20,367 bases of DNA from an uncultured Veillonella sp. GTDB lineage: Bacteria > Bacillota > Negativicutes > Veillonellales > Veillonellaceae. The notes under the pieces are model-generated. The model was not told the origin of the DNA. It searched no databases and worked only from the letters and a program-made list of their open reading frames with translations. Both the position numbers and the translations under genes were made by a program. The stretch lies in NCBI GenBank assembly GCA_900757715.1, contig CAAEOZ010000102.1, forward strand, positions 1 through 20,367, read 5' to 3'. Positions 7,251 through 15,927 of this stretch are shown one piece after another (the stretch's first letter is position 1; each line of letters starts with the position of its first letter).

Positions 7251-8426
7251 TTAAATCTCTCCTTCATATACAGAAACGACAGCTTGTGCAGCAATACCTT
7301 CGCGGCGCCCAATGGCACCTAGCATTTCATTCGTTGTCGCTTTAATACTAATGCGATCTAATGGTATCTCTAATATAGACTGTAAATTAGCCTTCATCAT
7401 ATCGATGTGAGGCTTTAATTTAGGTGTCTCAGAAATAACCATAATATCAATATTATAGGCTTGTAACCCACGTTCTTTCAATAAGGAATTTACTTTTTCT
7501 AATAAAAGCATGCTAGAAATCCCTTTATACTGGTCATCTTCAGGTGGAAAATAGTATCCGATATCCCGTAAACCTGCAGCACCCAACATGGCATCCATCA
7601 AGGCATGAATAAGAACATCCGCATCGGAGTGACCATCAGGGCCAAGCTTAGATTCGATATGAACACCACCTAAGATACAAGGACGACCTGCTTTTAATTG
7701 ATGAATATCATAACCAAATCCAACGCGCATACGTTTATCCTCAATTCCTAAATATCGTTTAGCTACTGCAATATCATTTGGTGTTGTCACTTTAATATTA
7801 CAATAATTTCCTTCAACTATATGTACAGGCTTGCCTACATACTCAACTAATGATACATCATCAGTACCAAGATATTTTGTTTCATATGCCGCTTGATGAG
7901 CCTCTACAAATAATTCTTTTTGAAAGCCTTGTGGCGTTTGAATTTGGTATAGTTCACTGCGCTGTAATGTTTCTAGAACATTATGGTCCGTATCAACTCG
8001 TTTAATGGTATCCGTAGCTGGAACACCTACAGTAGCTGCTCCATAGGTATTAGCCGCGTCAACAATATTATTAAACAGTTCTGTAGAAGCTAATGGTCGC
8101 GCTCCATCATGAACAAGGACAATATTGATATCCTCTGATACAGCCTTTAAGCCACATGCTACAGAGTCTTGACGCTCTTTTCCACCAAGTACTATTTGAA
8201 CTGGAACAGTCAAATCCAACTCTTGTAAATGTTTTTTCATATACTCTTGTTCACCATCGGCTACAACAAGAATAATCTCTTTCAAGCCATCAACATTTGC
8301 TACATTTTGCAATGTACGCTGAATGATGGAGAATCGTCCCAAAGGGATAAATATCTTATTTTCTTTGTACCCCATGCGACGCCCTGCACCTGCGGCGAGA
8401 ACAATACAACTAATTACCTTGTCCAT
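7251..8426 (-). CDS. ispDF: Bifunctional IspD/IspF: MEP cytidylyltransferase and MEcPP synthase
   Basis: Carries out two non-consecutive steps of the MEP isoprenoid pathway. Residues 1 to about 228 are IspD (CTP + methylerythritol phosphate to CDP-ME), with the nucleotide-binding CIVLAAGAGRRMG and VLVHDGARPL. Residues about 234-391 are IspF (cyclisation to MEcPP), with metal ligands Asp240 and His242 in GYDIHQL, then GHSDADVLIHALMDA and the C-terminal KATTNEMLGAIGRREGIAAQA. The linker is only a few residues. I start at the ATG at 8426 because GGAGG lies five bases upstream; an ATG at 8438 overlaps that site. It overlaps the preceding PIN/TRAM gene by 17 bases. Confidence 0.95.
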   Translation of the reverse strand: MDKVISCIVLAAGAGRRMGYKENKIFIPLGRFSIIQRTLQNVANVDGLKEIILVVADGEQEYMKKHLQELDLTVPVQIVLGGKERQDSVACGLKAVSEDINIVLVHDGARPLASTELFNNIVDAANTYGAATVGVPATDTIKRVDTDHNVLETLQRSELYQIQTPQGFQKELFVEAHQAAYETKYLGTDDVSLVEYVGKPVHIVEGNYCNIKVTTPNDIAVAKRYLGIEDKRMRVGFGYDIHQLKAGRPCILGGVHIESKLGPDGHSDADVLIHALMDAMLGAAGLRDIGYYFPPEDDQYKGISSMLLLEKVNSLLKERGLQAYNIDIMVISETPKLKPHIDMMKANLQSILEIPLDRISIKATTNEMLGAIGRREGIAAQAVVSVYEGEI

Positions 8427-9561
8427 TTTGTCCTCCATCTACACGAGCAAAGATCATGCGACCTGCACTCGTTTGTAATATGGATGTAACCATAACCTCC
8501 ACATTTTGACCAACATAAGGCTTACCATCCTCTACGACAATCATCGTACCATCATCAAGATACGCTACACCTTGGTGTACTTCCTTACCTTCTTTCATGA
8601 TTTGTACGCGAATCCACTCACCTGCAATAAGAGCTGGTTTTAATACATTCGCCAATTCATTGAGGTTAAGAACTTCAATACCTTGTACACGAGCCACCTT
8701 GTTCAAGTTAAAATCGTTAGTCATCAATTTCCATTGCTTATCTAAAGCAAGTCGCATAAGTTTTGAATCAACTTCTACAAGATCATCATAATCATCTTCA
8801 ACAATTTCTATAGCTACCTTATTGGCATCTTGCATATCTTTTAAAATATCAAGACCACGTCGACCACGATTGCGTTTCGTAGCATCCGCAGAGTCAGAAA
8901 TTACCTGTAACTCATTTAATACAAATAGTGGTACCATAAGAGGCCCTTCAATAAAGCCTGTAGCACATAGTTCTTTGATACGACCGTCAATAATAACTGA
9001 AGTATCTAGTAATTTTGGCGTACTAGAGGATTTATCTAATTTATGAGTTGAAAACATTTTAAAACGACTTGTTTTTTTAGTACCGTCTCCTCCCCATTGT
9101 TGTACGTAGTTATTGTACATTTCGGGGCCTTTACGAGCCATGATTTTAAGTCCACTATATCCAAAAATAGCACTCAGAATTATAGGAATATAAGGTCCTA
9201 TAATAGGCACTTGATTGAATGCAACACCAATTAAATTTGCAATAATAAGACCGAATAATAAACCGATGGTGCCTGCAATCAATTCTTGATTTGGAATATG
9301 AGTAAGAATACGCTCTAATCGTTTAGCAATTACTAAACCTTGTTTCAAAATAAATGAGGAAATCAAATAGCCAATAATAAGGCCTAACAATGTACCAACA
9401 ATTAATACTGCAATGCGTGCAATTGTTAATGACATATCCCCAAAGGATTCAAATTGAGAGACTAAATATGGATCGATAATAGGTGCTAAGCTATCCATCC
9501 CCACATAAGCTGCTGTACCTACTAGGATGGCTATTACATAGCGCAAAATCCGATAAATCAT
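8410..9561 (-). CDS. yacL: Membrane-anchored PIN/TRAM domain protein (YacL family)
   Basis: The first 150 or so residues hold four hydrophobic segments, so the protein is membrane-anchored. From about residue 180 a PIN nuclease fold follows, with its acidic residues visible in LLDTSVIIDGRI, VLNELQVISDSAD, VEVDSKLMRLA and LMTNDFNLNKVA. The C-terminus from about residue 310 is a TRAM RNA-binding domain (AGEWIRVQIMKEGKE to MIFARV). The family is a conserved putative RNase; no specific substrate is known to me. A strong AGGAGGTGA precedes the ATG. It lies 15 bases after radA. In Bacillus, disA separates the two genes; here it is absent. Confidence 0.92.
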   Translation of the reverse strand: MIYRILRYVIAILVGTAAYVGMDSLAPIIDPYLVSQFESFGDMSLTIARIAVLIVGTLLGLIIGYLISSFILKQGLVIAKRLERILTHIPNQELIAGTIGLLFGLIIANLIGVAFNQVPIIGPYIPIILSAIFGYSGLKIMARKGPEMYNNYVQQWGGDGTKKTSRFKMFSTHKLDKSSSTPKLLDTSVIIDGRIKELCATGFIEGPLMVPLFVLNELQVISDSADATKRNRGRRGLDILKDMQDANKVAIEIVEDDYDDLVEVDSKLMRLALDKQWKLMTNDFNLNKVARVQGIEVLNLNELANVLKPALIAGEWIRVQIMKEGKEVHQGVAYLDDGTMIVVEDGKPYVGQNVEVMVTSILQTSAGRMIFARVDGGQNGQGN

Positions 9562-9576
9562 GAATTCACCTCCTAA

Positions 9577-10950
9577 TTATGAAAATACGAGCTGCATCGC
9601 CTCTTGTATAGATTTGACGCCTCTAATTTTGATAGAACTATCATTATCCTTAATTTGCTTATAATTGCCGTCAGGAATAATAAACTTTTTAAAGCCTAAT
9701 TTCTTAGCTTCATTAATACGCTGTTCAATGCGAGGAATACTGCGAACATTTCCAGTTAAGCCCACTTCACCTAAAATTACCATATCTGTTGGAACGATTC
9801 GATTTTTTAGGTTTGACACAATGGCAACCGCCATAGATAAATCACAAGCAGGTTCATTTACCTTGAGACCACCGATAACATTTACATATACATCTTTATT
9901 ACCTAATGTAAAGCCACAGCGTTTTTCTAAAACAGCCAATAATACGATTAATCGATTGAGATCGTAACCTATCGCCGTGCGTCGTGGCATACCAAAGGAC
10001 GTAGTAACGACTAAGCTTTGTACCTCTACTAAGATGGGACGAACCCCTTCAAGGTAAATCATGACGGCACTGCCGCTTTCTTCATCGGAACGCTCGGCTA
10101 AAAGAGAAGCGGACGGATTGGACAATTCCTGTAACCCTTCCTCTACCATAGCAAAAATGCCTGTTTCTGATGTAGAGCCAAAACGGTTTTTAATAGACCG
10201 TAATATACGGAATTGATAGGAACGCTCCCCTTCAAAGTAAAGCACTACGTCTACCATATGTTCTAACATACGTGGACCAGCGATATTGCCCTCTTTCGTT
10301 ACATGCCCAATGATAACGGTTGGAATATTTCGTTCTTTACAGAAGCGAAGTAGGCGAGATGTACATTCACGAACTTGACTTACACTGCCTGGTGCAGCAT
10401 CTATATCTCCCGTATACATAGTTTGAATAGAATCAATGACTAGTAAGGATGGAGTCATTGCATCGGCCTGCTCTAATATATGATCTAAATCTGTATCTGC
10501 AATAACTTGTAACCGTTCACTATTGATATGCAGTCGCTCTGCTCGAAGCTTAAGTTGTAACTGAGACTCTTCACCAGATGCATAAAGAACAGCACCTACT
10601 GTATCGGCTACCTTCTGAGACACCTGTAGTAACAAAGTAGATTTACCAATGCCAGGATCGCCACCTAAAAGCATAAGTGCACCAGGTACTATTCCACCAC
10701 CTAATACTCGGTCAATTTCACCAAAGGTTGTGGATATACGTGCAATAGAAGAGATTTCAATATCTGGCAAGGCCGTAGGCTTCGTTGATTGGTTTCCTAC
10801 ACCACGAGAAGGTGTGCGGCTATGTTTAGTTTCTTTAATGATTTCTTCAACTAATGTATTCCATTCACCACATTGTGGACAACGGCCCATCCATTTAGAG
10901 GATTCAGCCCCACAATTTTGACAGAAGAATACTGATTTCGCTTTTGCCAT
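9577..10950 (-). CDS. radA: DNA repair protein RadA (RadA/Sms)
   Basis: A RecA-related ATPase and DnaB-like helicase that processes recombination intermediates and helps natural transformation in Firmicutes. The 457-residue protein has an N-terminal C4 zinc finger (Cys10, Cys13, Cys24, Cys27), Walker A GGDPGIGKST at about 96-105, Walker B LLVIDSIQT, and the RadA signature KNRFG at 254-258. A Lon-protease-like domain (about 300-457) contains GYDLNRLIVLLAVLEKR and DLSMAVAIVSNL. GAGG lies four bases from the ATG. A strong hairpin separates it from clpC upstream, so it is probably transcribed partly from its own promoter. Confidence 0.97.
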   Translation of the reverse strand: MAKAKSVFFCQNCGAESSKWMGRCPQCGEWNTLVEEIIKETKHSRTPSRGVGNQSTKPTALPDIEISSIARISTTFGEIDRVLGGGIVPGALMLLGGDPGIGKSTLLLQVSQKVADTVGAVLYASGEESQLQLKLRAERLHINSERLQVIADTDLDHILEQADAMTPSLLVIDSIQTMYTGDIDAAPGSVSQVRECTSRLLRFCKERNIPTVIIGHVTKEGNIAGPRMLEHMVDVVLYFEGERSYQFRILRSIKNRFGSTSETGIFAMVEEGLQELSNPSASLLAERSDEESGSAVMIYLEGVRPILVEVQSLVVTTSFGMPRRTAIGYDLNRLIVLLAVLEKRCGFTLGNKDVYVNVIGGLKVNEPACDLSMAVAIVSNLKNRIVPTDMVILGEVGLTGNVRSIPRIEQRINEAKKLGFKKFIIPDGNYKQIKDNDSSIKIRGVKSIQEAMQLVFS

Positions 10951-10965
10951 AATACCTCAAAACTT

Positions 10966-11006
10966 TTAAAAAGAAAGGTCATGAATGATAACCATTCATG
11001 ACCTTT
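10966..11006 (-). terminator. Intrinsic terminator or attenuator between clpC and radA
   Basis: AAAGGTCATGAATG (10974-10987) and CATTCATGACCTTT (10993-11006) form a perfect 14-bp stem with a five-base loop. On the minus strand it is followed by CTTTTT. It lies about 110 bases after the clpC stop and 23 bases before the radA start, so it would end the clpC transcript or sit in the radA leader as an attenuator. Confidence 0.83.
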
Positions 11007-11047
11007 TATGCATAATTTTACTACATGGTTAACTATCATCATTCTAT

Positions 11048-11056
11048 AGTATACCA
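11048..11056 (-). promoter_or_regulatory. Possible extended -10 promoter for radA
   Basis: On the minus strand TGGTATACT gives an extended -10 element (TG, one base, TATACT, five of six consensus bases). No good -35 is present. Transcription from here would start near 11041 and run through the 14-bp hairpin before radA. Tentative. Confidence 0.35.
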
Positions 11057-11114
11057 TTTAACTTATATTTTTTATATGAAAGGTAGTCATCAACTGTATA
11101 ATTTGTATTTTTTA

Positions 11115-13562
11115 TCATATTGATACAACAAGATCATTATCCTTTGCATCTACTTTAATTATTTTGCCTTCTTTTGCATCTCCTTTCAAAATAAGATCCG
11201 ACACTGGGTCCTCAATTAAACGTTGAATAGCACGTTTTAATGGTCGAGCCCCCATTGTAAAATCAGAGCCTTCCTTAACGAGTAATTTCATAGCCTCTGT
11301 AGTGATTTCTAAGTGCAAATCACGTTCTTCAAGGCGTTTTGTAACATCGCTCATCAAGATGGTTACAATTTCTTTTAAGTCCTCTTCTGTTAACGGATGG
11401 AACACAATCATTTCGTCAATACGATTTAAAAACTCAGGTCTAAAATGACGTTTCACCGCATCCATTACCGACTTCTTAGCCTCTTTAAAATCAATTCCTT
11501 TATTTTCATCTACATTAGAATCAGCCTTTTTAGCTGCTAAGAAACCAAGTTCTGGAGAGTTCTTATGTAAAGCTTTAGCACCTAAATTACTTGTCATGAT
11601 TATAACTGTATTTCTGAAATCTACAGTTCTACCTTGACTATCAGTAAGACGACCATCATCAAGAACTTGTAACAAGATATTAAAGAAATCTGCATGCGCC
11701 TTTTCCACTTCATCGAGGAGAATAACGCTATATGGTTTGCGACGTACCGCATCTGTTAACTGACCACCCTCTTCATAACCTACATAGCCTGGAGGTGCCC
11801 CGACTAAGCGAGATACAGTATGTTTTTCCATATATTCAGACATATCAAGTCGAATCATAGCAGATTCATTGCCGAACAAGGAGGATGCAAGTGCTCTAGC
11901 TAGCTCAGTTTTCCCCACTCCTGTTGGCCCAAGGAACAAAAATGAACCTATAGGACGTTTTGGGTCTTTTAATCCAGCCCTTGCACGGCGTACAGCTTTA
12001 GCTACAGCGGTAACAGCCTCATCTTGACCTACTACGCGTTTATGAAGTTCTTCTTCTAAATGAAGTAAGGTTTCAGACTCTTCTTCTGCAATTTTAGCTA
12101 CTGGAATGCCTGTCCATTGCGCTACTACAGTAGCTATATCTTCCTCTGTTACTATTAACTTTTGATCGCTTTTTTCTTTAGCGACAGATTTTTTATCACC
12201 AATTTCTTTTAAAAGTGATTTTTCTTCATCGCGAAGCTTTGCAGCCTTTTCAAAATCTTGAGACGTAACAGCAGCTTCTTTTTCTTTCTTAACTGTATTG
12301 AGGCGATCCTCTAACGCCTTAACATCAGGTGCTGCAGAAAATACTTTCATACGAACTTTAGATGCAGCTTCATCTACTACATCAATAGCCTTATCAGGCA
12401 AGAATCTATCTGTAATATATCGGTTAGATAAGGATACAGCCGCTTTTAATGCTTCATCTGTAATCTTAGCCTTATGAAAGGCTTCGTACCGATCTCTTAA
12501 ACCCTTCAAAATTTCAAGAGCATCCTCTTCGTTGGGCTCTCCTACTTGAACAGGTTGAAAACGACGCTCTAGAGCGGCATCTTTTTCTATATGCTTCTTA
12601 TATTCATCGAGTGTTGTGGCACCGATAACTTGGAATTCACCACGTGCCAAAGCAGGCTTTAAGATATTCGCTGCATCCATAGCACCTTCAGTAGCACCTG
12701 CCCCAACCAATGTATGAATTTCATCTATAAAGATAATCATATCATCATGTTGTTGTACTTCATCGATTGCTTTTTTCAACCGTTCTTCAAATTCACCACG
12801 GTACTTGGCACCCGCTAACATAGAACCGATACTAATAGAAATAATGCGTTTATTACGTAAAATCTCCGGTACATTACCAGTCACAATGCGCTGTGCCAAT
12901 CCTTCAGCAATAGCTGTTTTACCTACACCTGGTTCACCGATAAGAACAGGATTATTTTTAGTTCTACGACTAAGAATTTGAATGACTCGTTGAATCTCTG
13001 TATCGCGACCAATAACAGGATCAATCTTACCTTGTTTAGCAGACTCATTAAGATCGGTTGCAAAATCAGACAACTCACCTAAATCATTGTTGCTATTTAA
13101 TCCCTCTTGACCACCATTGTTGCTGCCTTTATTCGAGCCAAGAATACTGCGAATTGCTTCTACTACGTCATTACTACGTATATTCATAGCTCGTAAAATA
13201 GCAACGGCAACGCCGCTACCATCACTAAGTAGGCCCAATAAAATATGCTCAGTACCAACGTAGTTGTGATTCATGTGATTTGCTACTTGAATAGCAAGCT
13301 CAAGTACATGTTTAACGCGAGGTGTCATATATATTGATGTTGCCTTTTTATTACCACGACCTACATGTCGTTCTACAGCTTCAAAAATATCTTCTGTAAC
13401 AAGACCAAGCTCTTCTAATGCTTTAGCGGCTACCCCATTTTTAACCTTTGTAAGGCCGATGAGTACGTGTTCAGTACCGACATAGTCATGTCCTAACTCC
13501 AAAGCAGCCTCTTGAGCTAACGAAAGAACACGCTGTGCATCGTCTGTAAACCGTTGCATCAT
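11115..13562 (-). CDS. clpC: ATP-dependent Clp protease ATPase subunit ClpC
   Basis: A hexameric AAA+ unfoldase that feeds proteins to ClpP, including those tagged by McsB with phospho-arginine. The 815-residue protein has two N-terminal Clp repeats (about 1-145). The first ATPase domain has Walker A GEPGVGKT near 209 and MIIFIDEIHTL. A middle domain with a UVR-type motif (SQDFEKAAKLRDEEKSLL) follows, then a second ATPase domain with GPTGVGKTELARALA and VILLDEVEKAH. GAGGTG lies five bases before the ATG at 13562; the next codon is also ATG. It belongs to the ctsR-mcsA-mcsB-clpC cluster but is separated from mcsB by 234 bases. Confidence 0.98.
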   Translation of the reverse strand: MMQRFTDDAQRVLSLAQEAALELGHDYVGTEHVLIGLTKVKNGVAAKALEELGLVTEDIFEAVERHVGRGNKKATSIYMTPRVKHVLELAIQVANHMNHNYVGTEHILLGLLSDGSGVAVAILRAMNIRSNDVVEAIRSILGSNKGSNNGGQEGLNSNNDLGELSDFATDLNESAKQGKIDPVIGRDTEIQRVIQILSRRTKNNPVLIGEPGVGKTAIAEGLAQRIVTGNVPEILRNKRIISISIGSMLAGAKYRGEFEERLKKAIDEVQQHDDMIIFIDEIHTLVGAGATEGAMDAANILKPALARGEFQVIGATTLDEYKKHIEKDAALERRFQPVQVGEPNEEDALEILKGLRDRYEAFHKAKITDEALKAAVSLSNRYITDRFLPDKAIDVVDEAASKVRMKVFSAAPDVKALEDRLNTVKKEKEAAVTSQDFEKAAKLRDEEKSLLKEIGDKKSVAKEKSDQKLIVTEEDIATVVAQWTGIPVAKIAEEESETLLHLEEELHKRVVGQDEAVTAVAKAVRRARAGLKDPKRPIGSFLFLGPTGVGKTELARALASSLFGNESAMIRLDMSEYMEKHTVSRLVGAPPGYVGYEEGGQLTDAVRRKPYSVILLDEVEKAHADFFNILLQVLDDGRLTDSQGRTVDFRNTVIIMTSNLGAKALHKNSPELGFLAAKKADSNVDENKGIDFKEAKKSVMDAVKRHFRPEFLNRIDEMIVFHPLTEEDLKEIVTILMSDVTKRLEERDLHLEITTEAMKLLVKEGSDFTMGARPLKRAIQRLIEDPVSDLILKGDAKEGKIIKVDAKDNDLVVSI

Positions 13563-13796
13563 AATATCACCTCATCTATCTATGTAAATTGTAATTGTTT
13601 CTCTTCAAATATATATAAACAATGGTCAAATAACCATTGGAATATCAAAAACTGATATTAAACCCATTAATCTATTATGCTATCTAGTATATATATCTAC
13701 TATTTCTTACAAATCTCTTAATAGTTAAACTAAAAAATTATATAAATCAAGCTATACAAAATAAATAATCATGCACTGATTTTTTATTTGCTTATA
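13563..13796 (-). other. mcsB-clpC intergenic region with two adjacent inverted repeats
   Basis: A very AT-rich, non-coding gap inside the ctsR cluster. It contains CAATGGT-CAAATA-ACCATTG (13620-13639) directly followed by AATATCA-AAAAC-TGATATT (13641-13659), both in the presumed 5' leader of clpC. The first palindrome includes one perfect CtsR half-site, GGTCAAA (13624-13630), but no second half-site in the tandem arrangement. A weak hairpin AATCA-TGCAC-TGATT lies near 13767-13781. Several -10-like boxes exist, but none is paired with a convincing -35. Confidence 0.5.
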
Positions 13797-14858
13797 TTAT
13801 TTTGAAAGTTTTTGACGTATCACTTTTGCACGATAGCTATCTCGATCAGCATCTGTCAAATTTTCATTTCCTAAGTATTTACAGAGAAAGTTTGGTCTAG
13901 TTATAGCAACAAGCTCATTAAAAGTATCCTTACCCCAAGAAGGTAATATTTCTAAATCTACACCTAATTGAATATCACTAAGCTTACTAAGTGCCTCTTT
14001 ACCGTTTACACGTCGTGCATATTGTAAAACTCCATAAGATCGCCACAGTATATCTTCCAAACCTTCTTTATCATTATGTAATAAAGACTGCCGAGACTTT
14101 CGTTCTTCTGCAATAATTCCTTCTACGATTTTATTCAATTGCTCAATAGTCGCTTCTTCACTAATCCCCATCGTTCGTTGATTAGAAATCTGATAAATAC
14201 AACCCAAAGCCTCAGAACCTTCACCATACAACCCTCGTACAGAGTAACCTAGTTGTATTATGTTACGAATGAGTCTCGTAATACGACCAGATAAGGTCAA
14301 TGCGGGTAAATGTAACATAACAGATGCTCGTAAACCTGTACCCACATTAGTGGGACAAGCAGTTAAATAACCAAATCGCTCATCAAAGGCATAAGGGTAT
14401 TTTTCTTCGATGGCTTTATCAATTTGAACTGCATGATTATAAGCTTGTTGCAATTTAAGTCCTGAAGCCATAGATTGAATACGTAAATGATCTTCTTCAT
14501 TTACCATAATTACGATAGAAGCATCATCAGATACGATCAAATTACGATAGGGCAAATGTTCCTCTAAAGCAGGACTCATTAAATGCTTTTCAACTAAAAC
14601 AGCACGTTCACTTTGACTTAATTGCTCAAGGCTGATATTTGTATATTGATGTCCATCAGCCTTTTTTAATATTGGCAATAAGCCTCGAGAGATTGTATTT
14701 ACTTTTTCCAAGGAAACTGTATCTTCACGATTCGTAAACAATATATCATCAAAATTTCTCGCCAATCGTATACGGCTTGAAATTACAATATGGTCTGTCG
14801 CCTCTGCATCCTGACACAGCCACTGACTTAGAGGAGAGTCCAATATAGTATCTAACAT
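13797..14858 (-). CDS. mcsB: Protein arginine kinase McsB
   Basis: Phosphorylates arginine residues of damaged proteins and of CtsR, marking them for ClpCP. The 353-residue protein is a phosphagen-kinase homologue. It has the ATP-binding SSRIRLARN near residue 27-35, NEEDHLRIQSMASGL in the middle, and the phosphagen-kinase core CPTNVGTGLRASVMLHLP with its active-site region cysteine. AGGAGG lies five bases upstream of the ATG. It follows mcsA by nine bases, so it is co-expressed with its activator and the repressor it acts on. Confidence 0.97.
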   Translation of the reverse strand: MLDTILDSPLSQWLCQDAEATDHIVISSRIRLARNFDDILFTNREDTVSLEKVNTISRGLLPILKKADGHQYTNISLEQLSQSERAVLVEKHLMSPALEEHLPYRNLIVSDDASIVIMVNEEDHLRIQSMASGLKLQQAYNHAVQIDKAIEEKYPYAFDERFGYLTACPTNVGTGLRASVMLHLPALTLSGRITRLIRNIIQLGYSVRGLYGEGSEALGCIYQISNQRTMGISEEATIEQLNKIVEGIIAEERKSRQSLLHNDKEGLEDILWRSYGVLQYARRVNGKEALSKLSDIQLGVDLEILPSWGKDTFNELVAITRPNFLCKYLGNENLTDADRDSYRAKVIRQKLSK

Positions 14859-14867
14859 AAGAACCTC

Positions 14868-15407
14868 CTACTCTTTATCACCATCGATGATGACTTCTAA
14901 CTCTTTAATTTTATCTCTTAAGATTGCGGCTTCTTCAAAGTGTTCAGCTTGAATAGCTGTATCTAATTGATGACGCAATTTCTTTACTTCATATTTTGCT
15001 TTAAATACATTTGTACCACGACTAGGTACCGTTCCTTCATACTCAGAACTACCTTGTATTCGTTCTAATAATGGATTTATTTCACTATTAAAAGTCTCAT
15101 AACATTGACCACAGCCAAACTTACCTACCCGATTGAATTCATCATAAGTAATACCACACTGAGGGCATCTCTTAGATTGATGAGCTTTTAATAAGTTATC
15201 TGGATACACCATATTCTTAAAAAAATCATTAGTAAAAAAGTTATTATCCCACATATCATTCATAAAAGAACTATAAGGAGATAATTTCCCAGCTTGTTGT
15301 AACTCGGTGGCACAAGCACTGCAAAGATGTTGCTCAGTCTTTTGATTATTTATGATATTAGTCATATGGATAGTAGCTTCATTTTTATGGCAATGATCAC
15401 ATAACAC
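14868..15407 (-). CDS. mcsA: McsA, zinc-finger activator of McsB
   Basis: Activates the McsB kinase and links it to ClpC. The 179-residue protein has four CxxC pairs making two zinc sites: CDHC with CSAC in the first 35 residues, and CPQC with CGQC at about 80-105. A C-terminal UVR motif follows (LRHQLDTAIQAEHFEEAAIL, about 145-165), matching the UVR motif of ClpC. The start codon is GTG (15405-15407), with AAGGAG nine bases upstream, overlapping the end of ctsR. The residues between the two zinc sites are rich in Asn, Phe and Asp and less conserved. Confidence 0.95.
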   Translation of the reverse strand: MLCDHCHKNEATIHMTNIINNQKTEQHLCSACATELQQAGKLSPYSSFMNDMWDNNFFTNDFFKNMVYPDNLLKAHQSKRCPQCGITYDEFNRVGKFGCGQCYETFNSEINPLLERIQGSSEYEGTVPSRGTNVFKAKYEVKKLRHQLDTAIQAEHFEEAAILRDKIKELEVIIDGDKE

Positions 15408-15413
15408 AAATCA

Positions 15414-15893
15414 TCACTCCTTCCGTAAAGTGTCCACCATTGATGCATATAATTGACGAACAGCATCATTACGTTCTTCTACGTCTACATTTTCAATTAA
15501 TGTAGCAAAAGAATTATGCATCAATTGAGCTTCACGACGGGTAATCTTTTCAGATTGTAATAATTGAAATAATGATTGATCTACATCTCGCATATCAATT
15601 AATCGTTCTACCGTGTTTGGACCTTCATAAATCCGATAAGTTGTAACAGCAGGTAAAGAATCTGAACTTTCTGGGTTAATTTTTTTGATTCGAATATATC
15701 CACCCAAGCCACGTCTTGACTCAACATCAAAACCGCGCTCATTAGAAAAACGCGTACTTAACACGTAACTAATTTGGGATGGCGCACAATCTAATTCATC
15801 AGCCAATTCATTACGCTTTAAAATTAGCTTTTCTTGTTCTTCACGCATACGGTCTAATATAAATTTTTCTATTTTATCAGCTATCATACTCAT
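15414..15893 (-). CDS. ctsR: Transcriptional repressor CtsR
   Basis: Class III heat-shock repressor, first gene of its cluster and therefore autoregulated. The 159-residue protein has an N-terminal winged helix-turn-helix (KRNELADELDCAPSQISYVL) and a glycine-rich wing, SRRGLGGYIRI, at about 59-69. The C-terminal half is the dimerisation and McsB-recognition domain (KITRREAQLM). In Bacillus the wing carries four glycines and acts as a temperature sensor; here residue 63 is Leu. I choose the ATG at 15893, eight bases after AAGGGG; a GTG at 15902 lies within that site. CtsR-like operators fill its promoter. Confidence 0.95.
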   Translation of the reverse strand: MSMIADKIEKFILDRMREEQEKLILKRNELADELDCAPSQISYVLSTRFSNERGFDVESRRGLGGYIRIKKINPESSDSLPAVTTYRIYEGPNTVERLIDMRDVDQSLFQLLQSEKITRREAQLMHNSFATLIENVDVEERNDAVRQLYASMVDTLRKE

Positions 15894-15927
15894 AAAAAAC
15901 ACCCCTTTAAAGTTTATTTACTATAGT

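Noticed and set aside
10851..11057. Minus-strand frame of 68 codons over the radA start and upstream hairpin
   Set aside because: It is out of frame with radA, crosses the terminator hairpin and resembles no protein.
13767..13785. Plus-strand hairpin AATCA-TGCAC-TGATT followed by TTTTT as a terminator
   Set aside because: The stem is only five A/T-rich pairs and there is no plus-strand gene upstream for it to end.
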